Shown: piece by piece, positions 1 to 12,400 of the stretch
How the letters are laid out: each line of letters begins with the position of its first letter
Numbering within the stretch: position 1 is the first letter of the stretch
NCBI RefSeq assembly: GCF_905147045.1
Contig: NC_065898.1
Location: forward strand, 4,340,001 to 4,404,000
DNA from: Nymphalis io
Lineage: Eukaryota; Arthropoda; Insecta; Lepidoptera; Nymphalidae
Direction: 5' to 3'
DNA length: 64,000 nt
Notes under the pieces: generated by a model
The model's database searches: none
The model's input: the letters and a program-made list of their open reading frames with translations, nothing else
Told to the model about the DNA's origin: nothing
Program-made: the position numbers and the translations under genes

Positions 1-67
1 ACAGTTATTGTATTCTTTTTTATATTTCGTAATAATCACAAAATAATTTTAATAATCAAATCATTTA

Positions 68-210
68 CGGTCTTACTAACAAACTTTGTCTAAGGATTGA
101 TCAGTTAAGCAATGCCGTGTCTTCTGCTTTCGAATGTCCAATCAATAATAACAGAAAGAGCGAAAGTGTTTAACTAAGCATACGATAAGTAACCTTTACA
201 AGTAAGGGCG
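68..210 (+). mobile_element. MITE-like element, copy A
   Basis: Begins cggtcttact and ends agtaagggcg, approximate inverted ends of the family motif cggtcttacttgtaaacg. The core tgtcttctgctttcgaatgt...cagaaagagcgaaagtgtt recurs in four other places in the window. Confidence 0.6.
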
Positions 211-525
211 TTAAACATTCCATATCTAAGAACTGTCACTTGATGGTAACAGACTTTCATCCAATTCGTGCAGGTTTCTTTACGGTGTTTTTCTTCACTG
301 CACGAGCATGAGATGAATTATAAAGTGGTCCTTGGCCTTTTTTTTTTCACGCCGTGGAAGCCTTCAGAAAGATATACGGCTCCCTTGGGAGGGGAACTGA
401 GTTATGTGGGATTCTTACCCACTAAAACCACTGCGATGTCCATCCTTGGCACTAATCGGAGAAGCTGCGGTATCGTGTATAACGCATCCGAGGCCCTTTC
501 CGTGCTGTGCTCCGCTCGTGGCTCG
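211..525 (+). repeat. Composite repeat downstream of MITE copy A
   Basis: Includes a SINE family B piece (gtgcaggtttctttacgg ... gagatgaattataaa) and then an unidentified sequence with gtgggattcttacccactaa. Closely matches 5110-5420. The short open frames here are repeat-derived. Confidence 0.65.
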
Positions 526-672
526 GCGAAGCTCTCCACAAGGGGAACAACGTAAACAAAGTTCATAAGTAATGTACCGTTTAAGTATACAGTAATCGTT
601 ATTATGGTTACTGTCATTAAAAAATATAACAATATTACATATTATCCTGAGTATACCGTATAATTGTATTGA

Positions 673-710
673 TATATATATAGTATATATATATATATAT
701 ATATATATAC
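673..710. repeat. (TA)n microsatellite
   Basis: Near-perfect alternating TA run, interrupted once. Confidence 0.85.
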
Positions 711-1022
711 ATACACCTTAAAAGGTATTATCATTGTTTGTAGTCTGTTGTAGTTTAAATCTTTAGTAAGTGGATCCCAAATGTTAGGTGCGGGTAACTT
801 AAACTAATTCAATTCATTACATATTGGCTTTTAAGTGAACATTTAGATAGCGTTTGCAAAGAGACTCCGTTCATTTAACTCCAAACTATTTATTCATGCA
901 CCCATTTGTTCCCATTTAGAATTCAGCCATATATACATATACTTTTTTATTTTGCTTTTAAAGTTTTCAATCAAGTTAATACTTTTATTAATCTTTCAGT
1001 TGATATTGTCTTTGTGATCACC

Positions 1023-1240
1023 TGTCTGGATGGGTACAGCCCATTTACCAGTTTTTCTATCGGCAAACAGCAATAATTTGTATTGATATATACCAATTTG
1101 CATGGTAAGTAAGCCAGTGTAATAGTGTAGACAAAAATGATAGCAAATTTCAGGTCCCGTGGGTCATGATGATATAGAAAATGGTTTATATTTCATACAG
1201 TGCCCAGTGCCCGATGGTGATCATTACTCACGTGGTCGTT
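1023..1240 (+). repeat. Degenerate SINE family A fragment
   Basis: Order of diverged landmarks matches the family: tctggatgggtac, ggcaaacagcaataat, aagccagtgtaat, then a diverged 3' half. Confidence 0.5.
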
Positions 1241-2537
1241 TGACGTCGTAAAAAAGTTATATAAATAACTAGCTGATAAGTTTTAAAACTACATAGTACC
1301 TTAAATAATACCACTTGAAACGCCTTAAATGACACCATTATACGTGACAAATCATCTTATAACAGCCTCAATCGGGAAACGTTATCAAACGATAAAAAAT
1401 TCGCACCGATTTTTGAGAAAATTGAGGATGCAAAAAGTATGTGAGAGATTTAATATACGCTCTACATGGCCCTTCTATAAATATTAACGATATGATAACG
1501 GCACTGATGTTCGGGAATACTAAATAGACGTTTATTTTGAAAATACATGGAAAAAGGGCTTTATTTGAAATCGAAATGTTTGGGAAGTTAAAATTGGATT
1601 TTGTCGGAAAATGATTATTCAATATACGTTTTACATATTATTTGTATTCGATATACGAAAATAAAAGCTATTTATATTCCATTTACCATATTTGAATGAA
1701 CTAAACGAAATGTACTCAGTAAAATTACAATTAGTATTTCACGTATTCCTTTGGTAGAAATTGATATTGATATGCAATATTTACTACAAAAAGTACATTA
1801 TTTATTGGTGTGGCCATTGTGCATTTAAATAGCGTATCATCGGAAGTCTTCTTCGGCCGCTTGATTCAGCAAAAGTCAAACAGTTTTAAAAATCTCATGC
1901 CCGTAAGCCAGATATAAGAAAAGTGGAACAGTAGCAGAAATCCGCTGGTTAAACACGATTGAGGAGGTTACGAGGGACGCGAAATTTTATGGAGCAGCCT
2001 GGAGAACAGTACAGTATGGAGCGACTTATGGTAGTCACAATCCTCAGTCGATAAATAAATGGAAGTAATGCGTTGACAACAAATTGACTGTGATTGGAAT
2101 AAAGAATAATCAACTATCACAAAATGGTATATAGCCTAAGCAAAGAAAATATACATTTTGTTACCTTTACGCACTGCAGTAATAAAAATAATTCCCTTAT
2201 TTTTATGTTAGTTGGATATACTTGTAACGAAAACGGAAACTTTTTAATCTAACAAGACTTTTGTAATATTTCTGTTTGTCACAAGTTCTGAAATAATATA
2301 AGTTTATTATACTATTATTATATTTTATTCAGTTGTTTTGTATCATCTTATTCATTATTGTATTAATAGTTGGAAAAAAAACACAAAGGTATAAATATAT
2401 ATATATATATACTGCAGTCATTTTATTTTGTATTAGTCATTAACACTTATTTTCTAATAAAATGGATATCTTTAATATTATTAAAAACACACTCATATTT
2501 CTGGCTTATAAAGAATTATATATATATTTAGTTAATA

Positions 2538-2750
2538 GTCGAGATGGTCCAATGGCTAGAAAACATGAATCTTAATCGAAGATTGCGAGTTTAAGCTCGG
2601 GCAAGCATCACTGAAATTTAAGATGCTTAATTTTTGTTTATTTTGTTAAAATTAACCTCCATCTTGAGAAAAATTGCATGTGAAAGATTTTTTAACATGT
2701 GTGTAGCCACCACGCATCGGAGCAGCGTGGTAGAGTAAGCTCCATTTATG
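2538..2750 (+). repeat. SINE family B, diverged copy
   Basis: tRNA-like head gagatggtccaatggcta ... gagtttaagctcgggcaagc, then the body, ending in gcatcggagcagcgtggtag. Resembles the better copy at 62100-62408 but with an internal substitution or deletion. Confidence 0.7.
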
Positions 2751-4319
2751 ATTTAAATTAAAAAAATACGAGTATGTCGTACTTGAAAGTGTCTATTACA
2801 TAATATACAGTAAATGCTGTAGTCAACTCCTAGTTTCGTTCATTTATTTTGGTGGAAGAATAAATTTTAAGCCTTAAGAGAAAAGGAACTCTTTGCCTAC
2901 CTGTGAGACATATACAGAGTTTATTTTAAATAAGTAAATAAAAATTTACACAACTTTATTTATATATATCGCTTTGAATTACCGCAATCAATGATAATAT
3001 TTGAAACCAAATTCGAAAATAATTAAAATATAACGTATAGAACATTTTATGTAAAAATACTTATAACCAAGCCTATTATATAATATAATATATAAGCCTA
3101 TAAAAATATTTATAAATGTAATAAATATGAAATGTTAAGCAAGTGTATTAAATAAAACTTTAAAAGTCATAAAAGCGAGATATATTCCGTGTGCGCGAGA
3201 TGAATATTTATTCAAAAGTATAAGTACACTCGTAAATTCATAGAAGAGTCACAATTTTGCATGACTTATGCATTAAACTGAATGATAAGTAAATTCTAAG
3301 CTTTTAAAATACATATCATACAAATACCTTATACCGTTTGCAGTTGAAACACTTGAACCTTGGAGTCATAGTGTAAAAACATTTCCAGAACATATAACAC
3401 CCCCTCTTATTGCCTGCACCGGTGACAGGAAGGCTTCATATATCACTCAGAGAATCGAAATTGCGATTCAACAGAAAAATGGAGTTGGAAATCTTGCGAA
3501 TATTCCACACGGTCTGATTTTCTCAGCTTTTTTGAATTTTGTATTTGTATTTACTTATTTAAATTGTCAATTTATATAACGTTTATGTAAAGAATAAGTG
3601 CCGTAAATAAAACTGCAAAAAACATCAGCAAAGGCGTAACAATTATATGATCTCAAATGATAAAAAGCGTGAAATAAAAGTTCGTTTTTATGTTAGTGGT
3701 ATTTTAAAAATTTATATATGATAGTTATTATATTATGTTACCAGTAAAGAAAAGTAACTACTGAGATTCTTGCCGATTCTTTTTAGAAACTATATAATAA
3801 CTCGTGCTGGTTGCCTGCAAGAGATCGCTATGTAGCGATAAAGTCGCCAAAGTTGTATGATACTCATAATTATGATGTATCCATGTTTTGTAATTTTGTT
3901 TAATCTTTGTGATGTACATAAAGTATAAAGCAAGTAAGTAAAATCAGTGATAGCTTCACCTTTATTTACGGCCGTAGATATGAGTAGTAGCCCCGCATGT
4001 CCTGATTCATATGACTTGAAGAGAAAGATCGACGATCTTTGTTGGCCTCGCGTTGTCAGCCGGGATGGGGGAAACTTTGAGGAAAGCTCGACTGAGCCTA
4101 AAATAGATCATAGCATGAAAGGGGCAGGATGCGTATATAAAACGACCTCGCAACCTCTCCAATCCGTGTAGAGAACATATTTATTCATATTTATATTACT
4201 CAACCGCTAGGGCTACTAGAAATAATCTTTTATAGAGATATTGTTCCTTTGTATGATTTTAAAATAAATTGCACATGATAATGATGACATGATAATGTGA
4301 TCTTCCTGATTGATTTCGG

Positions 4320-4440
4320 CTATGGCAGCCATTTTGAAAGGAGAGCCAACTGCGCCTTACATATTATTGGCAAAACCAGCCAAACCGGAGAGAATTCAGG
4401 TGCAGGACCGACGGTTTTATATGTTTACCGTGAAACAGGT
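4320..4440 (+). repeat. Fragment of a dispersed lepidopteran repeat
   Basis: Contains gaattcaggtgcaggaccga and cggttttatatgtttaccg. I recognise this from memory as a sequence that follows, in other lepidopteran repeats, the motif cataatccgatgggacgg found inverted at about 59100 here. Ends just before the 48-base palindrome. Confidence 0.45.
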
Positions 4441-4451
4441 GGTACTGAACG

Positions 4452-4499
4452 TTCTAGGTCGTTGGTAAAAATCCTAGGATTTTTACCAACGACCTAGAA
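4452..4499. repeat. Perfect 48-base palindrome
   Basis: Two 24-base arms with no spacer, centred on CCTAGG; left arm begins ttctaggtcgttgg and the right arm ends ccaacgacctagaa. It can fold into a long hairpin or cruciform. Natural foldback or assembly artefact cannot be told apart here. Confidence 0.95.
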
Positions 4500-4976
4500 G
4501 ACTTATTAGGTAACCACTAGACTAACGAGGCCATAACATACATCACATCATAATGATCAGGACCACTATGACACCAATCAGAAGAAGTAAAATATGTGGA
4601 CTTTTTATTTAAAAATACCAAGAACTTACTACTTATCCGAACAAAGGGTTCCGGAACAGCTGATGAAGCAAGAGTTAACTCGTAGTCTATTTAGCAGTTT
4701 AACAATTCGAATAGCTTTTAACAAGTTAAACACTATAACTAACCGAAACCTTTGAGAGTAGTTTGTTTGATCGGCTTAGTCACCAAAACTCTACAACTAA
4801 GCACCATGGACCTAAATTTCACCTAAGTTACTTAACAAGCAAGTGCTCACGTAGCTATAACTTTAAAGTGATGATTTCTTGTCTTGGAGGTTAAATGATA
4901 AACGTTTTTATTTCTTATATTTTGTACCTTAGATATAACTTCTATACTAATGAATAAAAATTCTATTATAATGTTA

Positions 4977-5109
4977 CGGCCTTATTTTTAAACGTTGTTA
5001 AGGGGTAGTTAAACAATGTTGTGTCTTCTTCTTTTGAATGTCAAATCAACAATGACAGAAAGAGCGAAAGTGTTTAACTAAACATACGCCAAGTAACCAA
5101 GTAAGGCCG
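4977..5109 (+). mobile_element. MITE-like element, copy B
   Basis: Starts cggccttat and ends gtaaggccg (inverted ends), flanked by TTA on both sides. The core is shared with copy A. Confidence 0.6.
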
Positions 5110-5420
5110 TTAATGATTCCATATCTAAGAACTACCATTTGATGGTAACAGACTTTCATCCAACTCGTGCAGGTTTCTTCACGGTGTTTTTCTTTACTGC
5201 CGAGCACGAGATTAATTATAAAGTGATCCTTGGACTTTTTTTGGAACGCAGTGGAGGCCTTCAGAAAGGTATACGGCTCCCTTGGGGGGGAACCGGGTTA
5301 TGTGGGATTCTTACCCACTAAAACCACTGCGATGGCCGTCCTCGGCACGGATCGGAGAGACTGCGGGATCGTGTTGATATAACCTCTCGTACTGTATTGT
5401 GCTCCGCCGTCGGGCGTCAG
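5110..5420 (+). repeat. Composite repeat downstream of MITE copy B
   Basis: Matches 211-525 in order: gatggtaacagactttcatc, SINE B piece, gtatacggctcccttgg, gtgggattcttacccactaa. Divergence between the copies is moderate by eye. Confidence 0.65.
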
Positions 5421-6419
5421 GGCTGTGGAAGGGCCGAGGTGACGCCGACGTCATCTCCACCAAGTAGGACCAGCCCTTTCCCATTCACGCTTCGCTGTCT
5501 CCTTCTGGACCATGATGGTCTCACAGAAAGAGGTTACGGCCCTCCACGCCAATTCCCTGCGGAGCATCGCCGACACGATTGCTCTGAACTCTGAAGACTG
5601 ATGCCGTTTTAAACTAGATACAGGAATTACACTTTGTTAATAAAGGACAAGATAAATACACTAAAATAAAATTATCACAAATATATTTATATTTATTATC
5701 GAAACCATAATGTACATTTAATTACAAACTTGTTAAGTTATGGCTTAACTTAAAAACATGAGTTAAATAAATTTGGCGCTGATGAGCTACTTATTTCTCG
5801 TATAATAATTTTGTAACTTGAAAATCTTCTTCGGAATAATTTCCTGAAGATTAACGAGACAACTGAAAATTCATTCCTGAACAAGAAGAATGATTATCCT
5901 ATCACAAAAGTTGTAGGAAGCGTTTATTCACAATTTCAGTTTAATAAAGCCGTTTAATTTATGTACATAAATAAATATTCGCGTTCATATTTGACCATCT
6001 TAAAAGATTAAATTTGAAAAATCATTTCTTTGCTACCCTGCGATACAAAAAAATTGTGCAAATTTTTAAATAATTTTTTACGATAACATAACGTGACAAT
6101 ATTTAATAAATAAATTTCTATTAAACACTAAATATAAAAATTTCTATCAAGGACATATAACTTAGTTTATTTATGTATATTTATTTATTAATATATATTA
6201 TTTTTATGCATGCAGCTGACTTGATTAAGAATCCAATTTTGTAATAAGTAGCTTTTACAGGCTACGATTTATAATAGCACAATTTAATTTATGTCAAAAA
6301 TACTGTAACTATTAATTTCTAAAAAATGTTAAATATTTAAATTATTTTATCAATTAATCGCAAACGTACAACCGAACTTTGGAAAGAATCATTCAAAAAC
6401 GTTTTTTTTTTCTTCTCAG

Positions 6420-6460
6420 GTGGCGGACCGAGCGGTTCTGGCGTGTCGGTTTCAACACAG
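6420..6460 (+). CDS. Scaffold gene exon 1 in window
   Basis: 41 bases after a long T-rich tract ending cttctcag and before gtgagaac. Enters after the first base of a codon and leaves in phase 0. Reads GGGPSGSGVSVSTQ. Short and low complexity, but its end phase fits exon 2. The preceding exon was not found in the window. Confidence 0.6.
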
Positions 6461-9400
6461 GTGAGAACACAAAAGAAAACTTTTAAACACAATTACCGCT
6501 TCGTCAGTTCGAAATATAAATATTTAAGTAAATTATTTTGTTAGCATTTGAAAAAAAATCTACTATAACTTTAAAAAAAAAAGATTTTCCTACATCCGTT
6601 GACAGATTCTTCCGTAAAACAACAACACACATGCAAAACACTTTGCCAATGATATTTATACACTAATCAAAATATTAATAAAAAGTAAAAATATGTTATT
6701 TTATACTCTTATGAACTAAGTGACATTCATTTTAGTGTTCTCGATATATCGCTTAACATTAGTTTTCTCTGTATTACTAAACATACTAAAAGTATAAACA
6801 AAGATCTTTATGTGTTTGTTTTCTTCTAATCCCTTGTATATACTTTTTCATTATAATAGGTCAGTTACCGGGTAGACATAGGCTATGTCTTTGAGCTTAT
6901 TATGTCAACATAGTCAAGAAAATTGTCGGTCCGGGCGCTATCCTTGTTAAATACTGCCAAAACTATAGCAGATATACGACAATTATGAACAAAAGATGTG
7001 TTGATTTGTTATTGTAATATTCACGACTTTGATAAAATTTATTCATACATTAAGTGGCAGAGAGAAAAATGTGTAGAGATGTATGTATGTATGTGTAGCG
7101 TAATTAGAAACAATGTTTTTAATTACGAATATATAAGAAGCGTTATTGTAAGAATATTTTCTGACTATAAACTTAAGTGAAAGGAATAAGCTTTCAGCAT
7201 ATATAAGCGATACCCTTAGGTTCATGCCTGCCAATAAATTTAACGTATCCACTAGTGAAATATTGGTGACTTACAATGAAGTTAGAGCTTATTGGCAATA
7301 TTGTGTTTAAATTGTAATTTGTCGGTCACAAAACAATATATATATATATTTTTTTTGTAGTATAGGTAGGCGGACGAGCATATGGGCCACCTAATGCTAA
7401 GTTAGAAATGTTAACCAACGCTTACATCGCCAATACGTCACCAACCTTGGGAACTAAGATGTTATGTCCCTTGTGCCTTTAATTACACTGGCTCACTCAC
7501 CCTTCAAACTGGAACACAACAACACCAAGTACTGCTGTTTTACGGTAGAATATCTGATGAGTTTACCAACAGTAAAAATAATAATAATATGCTAACATAA
7601 TAGATAATATAATATAGTTACTCATGACATATTTGACTGTCTACCTACAATCAAATCACTAAGCTAAGTTCACGAAGATTTTATGAATTTTTTGAAATAT
7701 ATTCTTCGTTTAATTAGATTTTATACTTTTATACAAGAAATTTTAGAACAAATATTTAGACTCGCAGATCAAAAAATATCAAAAACATTTAAACAAAATG
7801 AAAAAAAAAATTAAAAGTACTTGTATTATACTTGTACTTGTATTACTTGTATTATACCTACATATAATTTTATTTTGTAACAAATAAATAATAATAACAA
7901 ATATACGACCACAGTAAAGAAACTTGTTGGTATATTGTTTCAGGCTAATCATAAAAAATAATTCATATTATTGTTATCTGAACTTGCTCTATGATTTCGT
8001 TTGTGTAATTCAGTTTCATAGTTATGATGTTAGTTTGATATTTCTATAATAATAACAGAACAATAATATATTCAACTCGTATAATTTAGAAAACATTGTT
8101 TTATTTTTCTTCAAAACAATATTAATTGGAATAGCTGAGGCAGTATTTCTTGTTATACTAATAACCACAACAGTATTTAAAAAGTTTTTCATAATGGCAA
8201 CACAATTTATCGGTCGTTCTGATTTTTAATAAAATGACATTTTATAAATAGTATTTTTAAATAATGAGCGTCGTGATCGGAAACAGTTGAATCGGCTTAA
8301 AATCATTATTTGAAATAAGGAAGCATTTTTCGCCTTAGTTTGGAAGAAATAACTTTCAACATCTAAAATTTGTAACTCCTACTCTAGTTATATTAATATC
8401 ATCATCCAAAACTAAGAGCAAAATAATGTTCCACTTCTCAAGAGGACTATGGAGTTGGTCCTCTTAGAGGGCAGGAGTTTTCCAAAGTTTAGTTGCACTT
8501 TAAGTAACTTTAGTTATATGAGCAAGTCACGTTGCAGTAATTTAATATATGTTTGTAGAGCTTGAGTAAATAAGCTTCTCAGGAAAATATTGTTGCTTTT
8601 ATCATTTTATGTAACATTTTATAACGTCCCACGTTATACTTACTCGTAAGACCGCTTAAATTAAGGAAATGAAGGTTTTAAATGTATTACAAAATTGTCT
8701 GAAGTTGGAGTCAAGCTAAGAAAATTATTTTTTTACTTAGTAATTAGAAGGTAAAACTGTTATGTAAAAAAGAAGAAAAAGTGTACAATTTGAATTCGCG
8801 GTTTCTAACAGTTTTTAGAATATTTAAAAATTAATTGTTTTGTTCTCATCTTCTGTTGTATTTCTTGTTATTTTTAAAATCAGTTGGTTAAGTAAAATAT
8901 TTTTCATTTTTAATTTATTTTCTACTAATTAAAAAAAAACGCAAACAATAAAATATAACTTACATTATTATTGATAAAAGTAATTTGTAGTATTTATTAT
9001 TTAAATTCTAATGTTTTTTTTACAGTAACGGCCTTTAATTGTCCCACAGCTGGGCTAAGGCCTCCTCTCCCTTTTTGAGGAGAAGGTTTAGAGCTAATTC
9101 CACCACGCTGTTCCAGTGTGGGTTGGTGGAATGCACATGTGAAAATTTATAGGAGTTATAAGTGATACAAACTTAATATTCGATATTTAAAAATGATTTT
9201 TTTATATAAATTTTATATAATTGGTCTATTAGGTCAAAACGTGCGCTACTAGTAGTAGAATAGTATAATAACATTTGTCCAAAATATATATATTGCAACA
9301 TAAAAGCATTATGGTGATCTTGGTAAAAAAGTGAATATAAATAACTAGTTTCGGCCCTTAGCTTCGCCCGCGTGTGAGTAGAGCTGTTATGTACCCTGTG

Positions 9401-12400
9401 TTATTTTTATGTTCATTGCTTATGCAAAATTTTATAGTGAAAAATGAATGACATTTAATGCTACATAATATATATAAAATTGAAATAAAATACAGACGAA
9501 GCAATGGATATGCTAATGGTTTATTATATTAAACTGGTGGTAGGGCTTTGTGCAAGCTCGTCTGGGTAGGTACCACCCCACTCATCACATATACTCCCGC
9601 AAAACAGCACTACTTGATATTGTTGTGTTCCGGTTTGAAGGGTGAGTGAGCCAGTGTAATTACAGGCACATGGGACATAAAGTCTTAGTTCCCAAGGTTG
9701 GTGGCGCATTGGCTATGTAAGCGATGGTTGACATTTCTTACAATGCCAATGTCTAAGGGCGTTTGGTGACCACTTACCATCAGGTGGCCCATATGCTCGT
9801 CCGCCTTCCTATTCTATAAAAAAAAATAGATGAAATGTCATTATTGATTTTCTTACTGGTTATAATTGTAAATGTACAATCTATTTACACTAAACGATGG
9901 TAGATTATTAGTTATAATTAATGTCGTAAAATGATATAAAAGAGCTTGTATGTGACTCGTTGTGCTAATTATATAAAAACGCATTAAAAAAATCATATTT
10001 TATTTCATTTAGGTAATACCCACTGATCATATATTCTACCGTAAAATACAAATCCAATAAATTAGTATTGTTGTATTTTTGGTCCTACCTACTGGCACCT
10101 AGATCTATAGGCGGATGTGACTTACTATCAAGGGGCTCATTTGCCAGTCTGCTTACCTGTTTTAAATTTAAAAAACTAGTGTAGCTAACGTCCATACAAA
10201 GCCTCGAGCTCTGCTTTATAAAATGTACGTCTAAAAATATAATATTGAAAATAGGTAAAATGTTTAAATGTCTAGATAGAACATTGCGAAATCCACATGC
10301 CACTTTTGTTCTTCAATCTTACAAGGATTTGAAATAGTTAAAAAACTTTCTTGGAGTAGATATTTCAATGAAAATCGAGACTTAAGAAATTTTCAATAGA
10401 CGTGGACTTTTATTTTATCAGTTCAAAACTTCAAAGACAGGTTAAGATAGAAAAAGTTCTTTTCAGTATTTTCAGGTTACTTTTTTCGAATAATTAAATT
10501 AGTGTCATTGACTAATCTCTTAGCGACATTACAATACTGGAGTGTTTGTTTGGTTAATCGCGGTAATCTTAGAAATTAGCTTGATTTGAATATTTTTTTA
10601 CGTTCGGTAACCCGTTTTTTAAGGAAAGTGATAGGCTGCATGACTTCACGCTACGTCTTTTAGCAATGAGACAGTAACTAAATAATTTAGCAAAGTATAT
10701 AAAACTGAGATGTATAGGATTATAATGCACATTTAATCCGAGCGAAACCACGGTTAATAGCTATAAGCTACAGACAAGGTTTACCTAAAACCTAAAACTC
10801 ATATAACGTGTTGATTTACAACACACACAAAAAACGAATGTTTTTTTATTAAAACCTATTTTTTTTAATTTATTATGAAAATATCATCTTATCATTTGTC
10901 GTCAAAATACTCGACACGGAAATAACGGTAACAAAAACGAACACATAAAAATCTATTTGGTTTAAAACACAAACTTTTACTGTAGAAAAACTTCGACGAA
11001 AAAAAATGGAGTGATTAAAATTCCAAAGTGAAAGTAAAATAAATCCATACCAAAGTGGAAGAGAAGCATGCTTGTACGGATTTCAAAAGATTAATGGAAG
11101 GGCTTATTACTACAGAGCGCAGCTTAAGGGAGAAGAACGATTACACCATAACAAGAGTCAGTGGATGTAAGGCTACTCGTTTATTTTAAAAGAGTTATGC
11201 TCGAGTTTTTGGACGCATATGCTATGAAAACGAACACAGAATTCATTCATATAAATGTACATAAAATACCTTAGTTAAGCTCGCATATAACCTTAAACTA
11301 TAACGGTTTTTGTTGAATAGCTTAAATAATAATACTAATGTGTTTACGGAAGGTGTTAACGATATTCTATTATACAAATGAAACGATTTCACAAAGTACT
11401 AGAAATTGATACGTATTTATGTGTGGTGAATAATTAGCCTAGTATTATAATTAGCCTTAGCCTAGGTGAAACATTAGCCTAGCATTGGGCCATCTACAAA
11501 TAAATATTAATTAGTAGTCAATAGCACTGTTATGATTATGACTGAATATTATATATGAAAATATAAACACGTGTATATTTACTTTGAGGACTTAATAAAT
11601 CTATACAAATTACAATTAAAATATCTATTGAATGATATTAGGTATTTTACTCGAAACGACTATCGGTCTGAACTTTGAACTGCGCTGAATAGCTTTAAAC
11701 GCTGAGGATAATAAAATGTGTAATTTTCTGATAATATATTTAAGCTGGAGTATAAAGAACTGAATGATGGCCTATTAAAGTCCAACTGCTGAACAAAAAT
11801 CTATACTATGAAAGAGGAGTTGGTGCTTATAACGATTATGCTTCCTCGTAAACATTTATTTTATCTGATCTGACTGATCTCACTTGCACTACAATCCTTA
11901 CGAAATGTTGACATGGCATTTTTAACACATAATACCTATTTTATATTATCCCTTTTACACGTAAAATTATTATAAGTGTTATACAATTTTATTTTATTAA
12001 AAGGTATCAATAAATGTAAATTACAAAATTGTAAAATTAAAAATCACTTTTAATTCAGCAATATTTAAACTTTATAAGCTATAAATAAATTAAATACAAA
12101 TGCGAAAACTGTTACAGAAATAAGCTATGGACATAAAATATAATAAAATTGCAATTAATTCCTAATAAGCTATCAAACTTAAGTCATTTCATAAAATTCA
12201 CAGCAAACTTCACAGAGGATTACCCTTTGTTCATTGTCTTCGTTAATTAATTACTAATAAAATACTTTAACTCGTTTTCGTTATTTTTACTAAACTGTAC
12301 AAGTGATTGCATACTTATTTTTATACGTACTTTACTAGTTAGTAGGGCTTTATACAAGTCTGACTGGATAGGTACCACTCATCACATAATCTACCGTCAC

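Larger units (their letters stand above)
1..6419. other. Upstream intron or 5' flank with repeats, no exon found
   Basis: No convincing exon that would splice into 6420. Contains two copies of a MITE-plus-SINE-plus-unknown module (68-525 and 4977-5420), SINE fragments at about 1023-1240 and 2538-2750, a dispersed-repeat fragment at about 4320-4440, a 48-base palindrome at 4452, and (TA)n at about 673-710 and 2393-2412. The remainder is AT-rich sequence in which I see nothing. Confidence 0.6.

Noticed and set aside
3947..4171. 74-codon open frame with SSSPACPDSYDLKRKIDD, a GC-richer patch
   Set aside because: No domain, no splice links matching exon 6420, and it lies between repeats. It may be a decayed element; too weak to call a gene.
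11430..11486. Repeated ttagcctag motifs resembling a short array
   Set aside because: Only four imperfect copies without regular spacers; not a CRISPR or satellite array.
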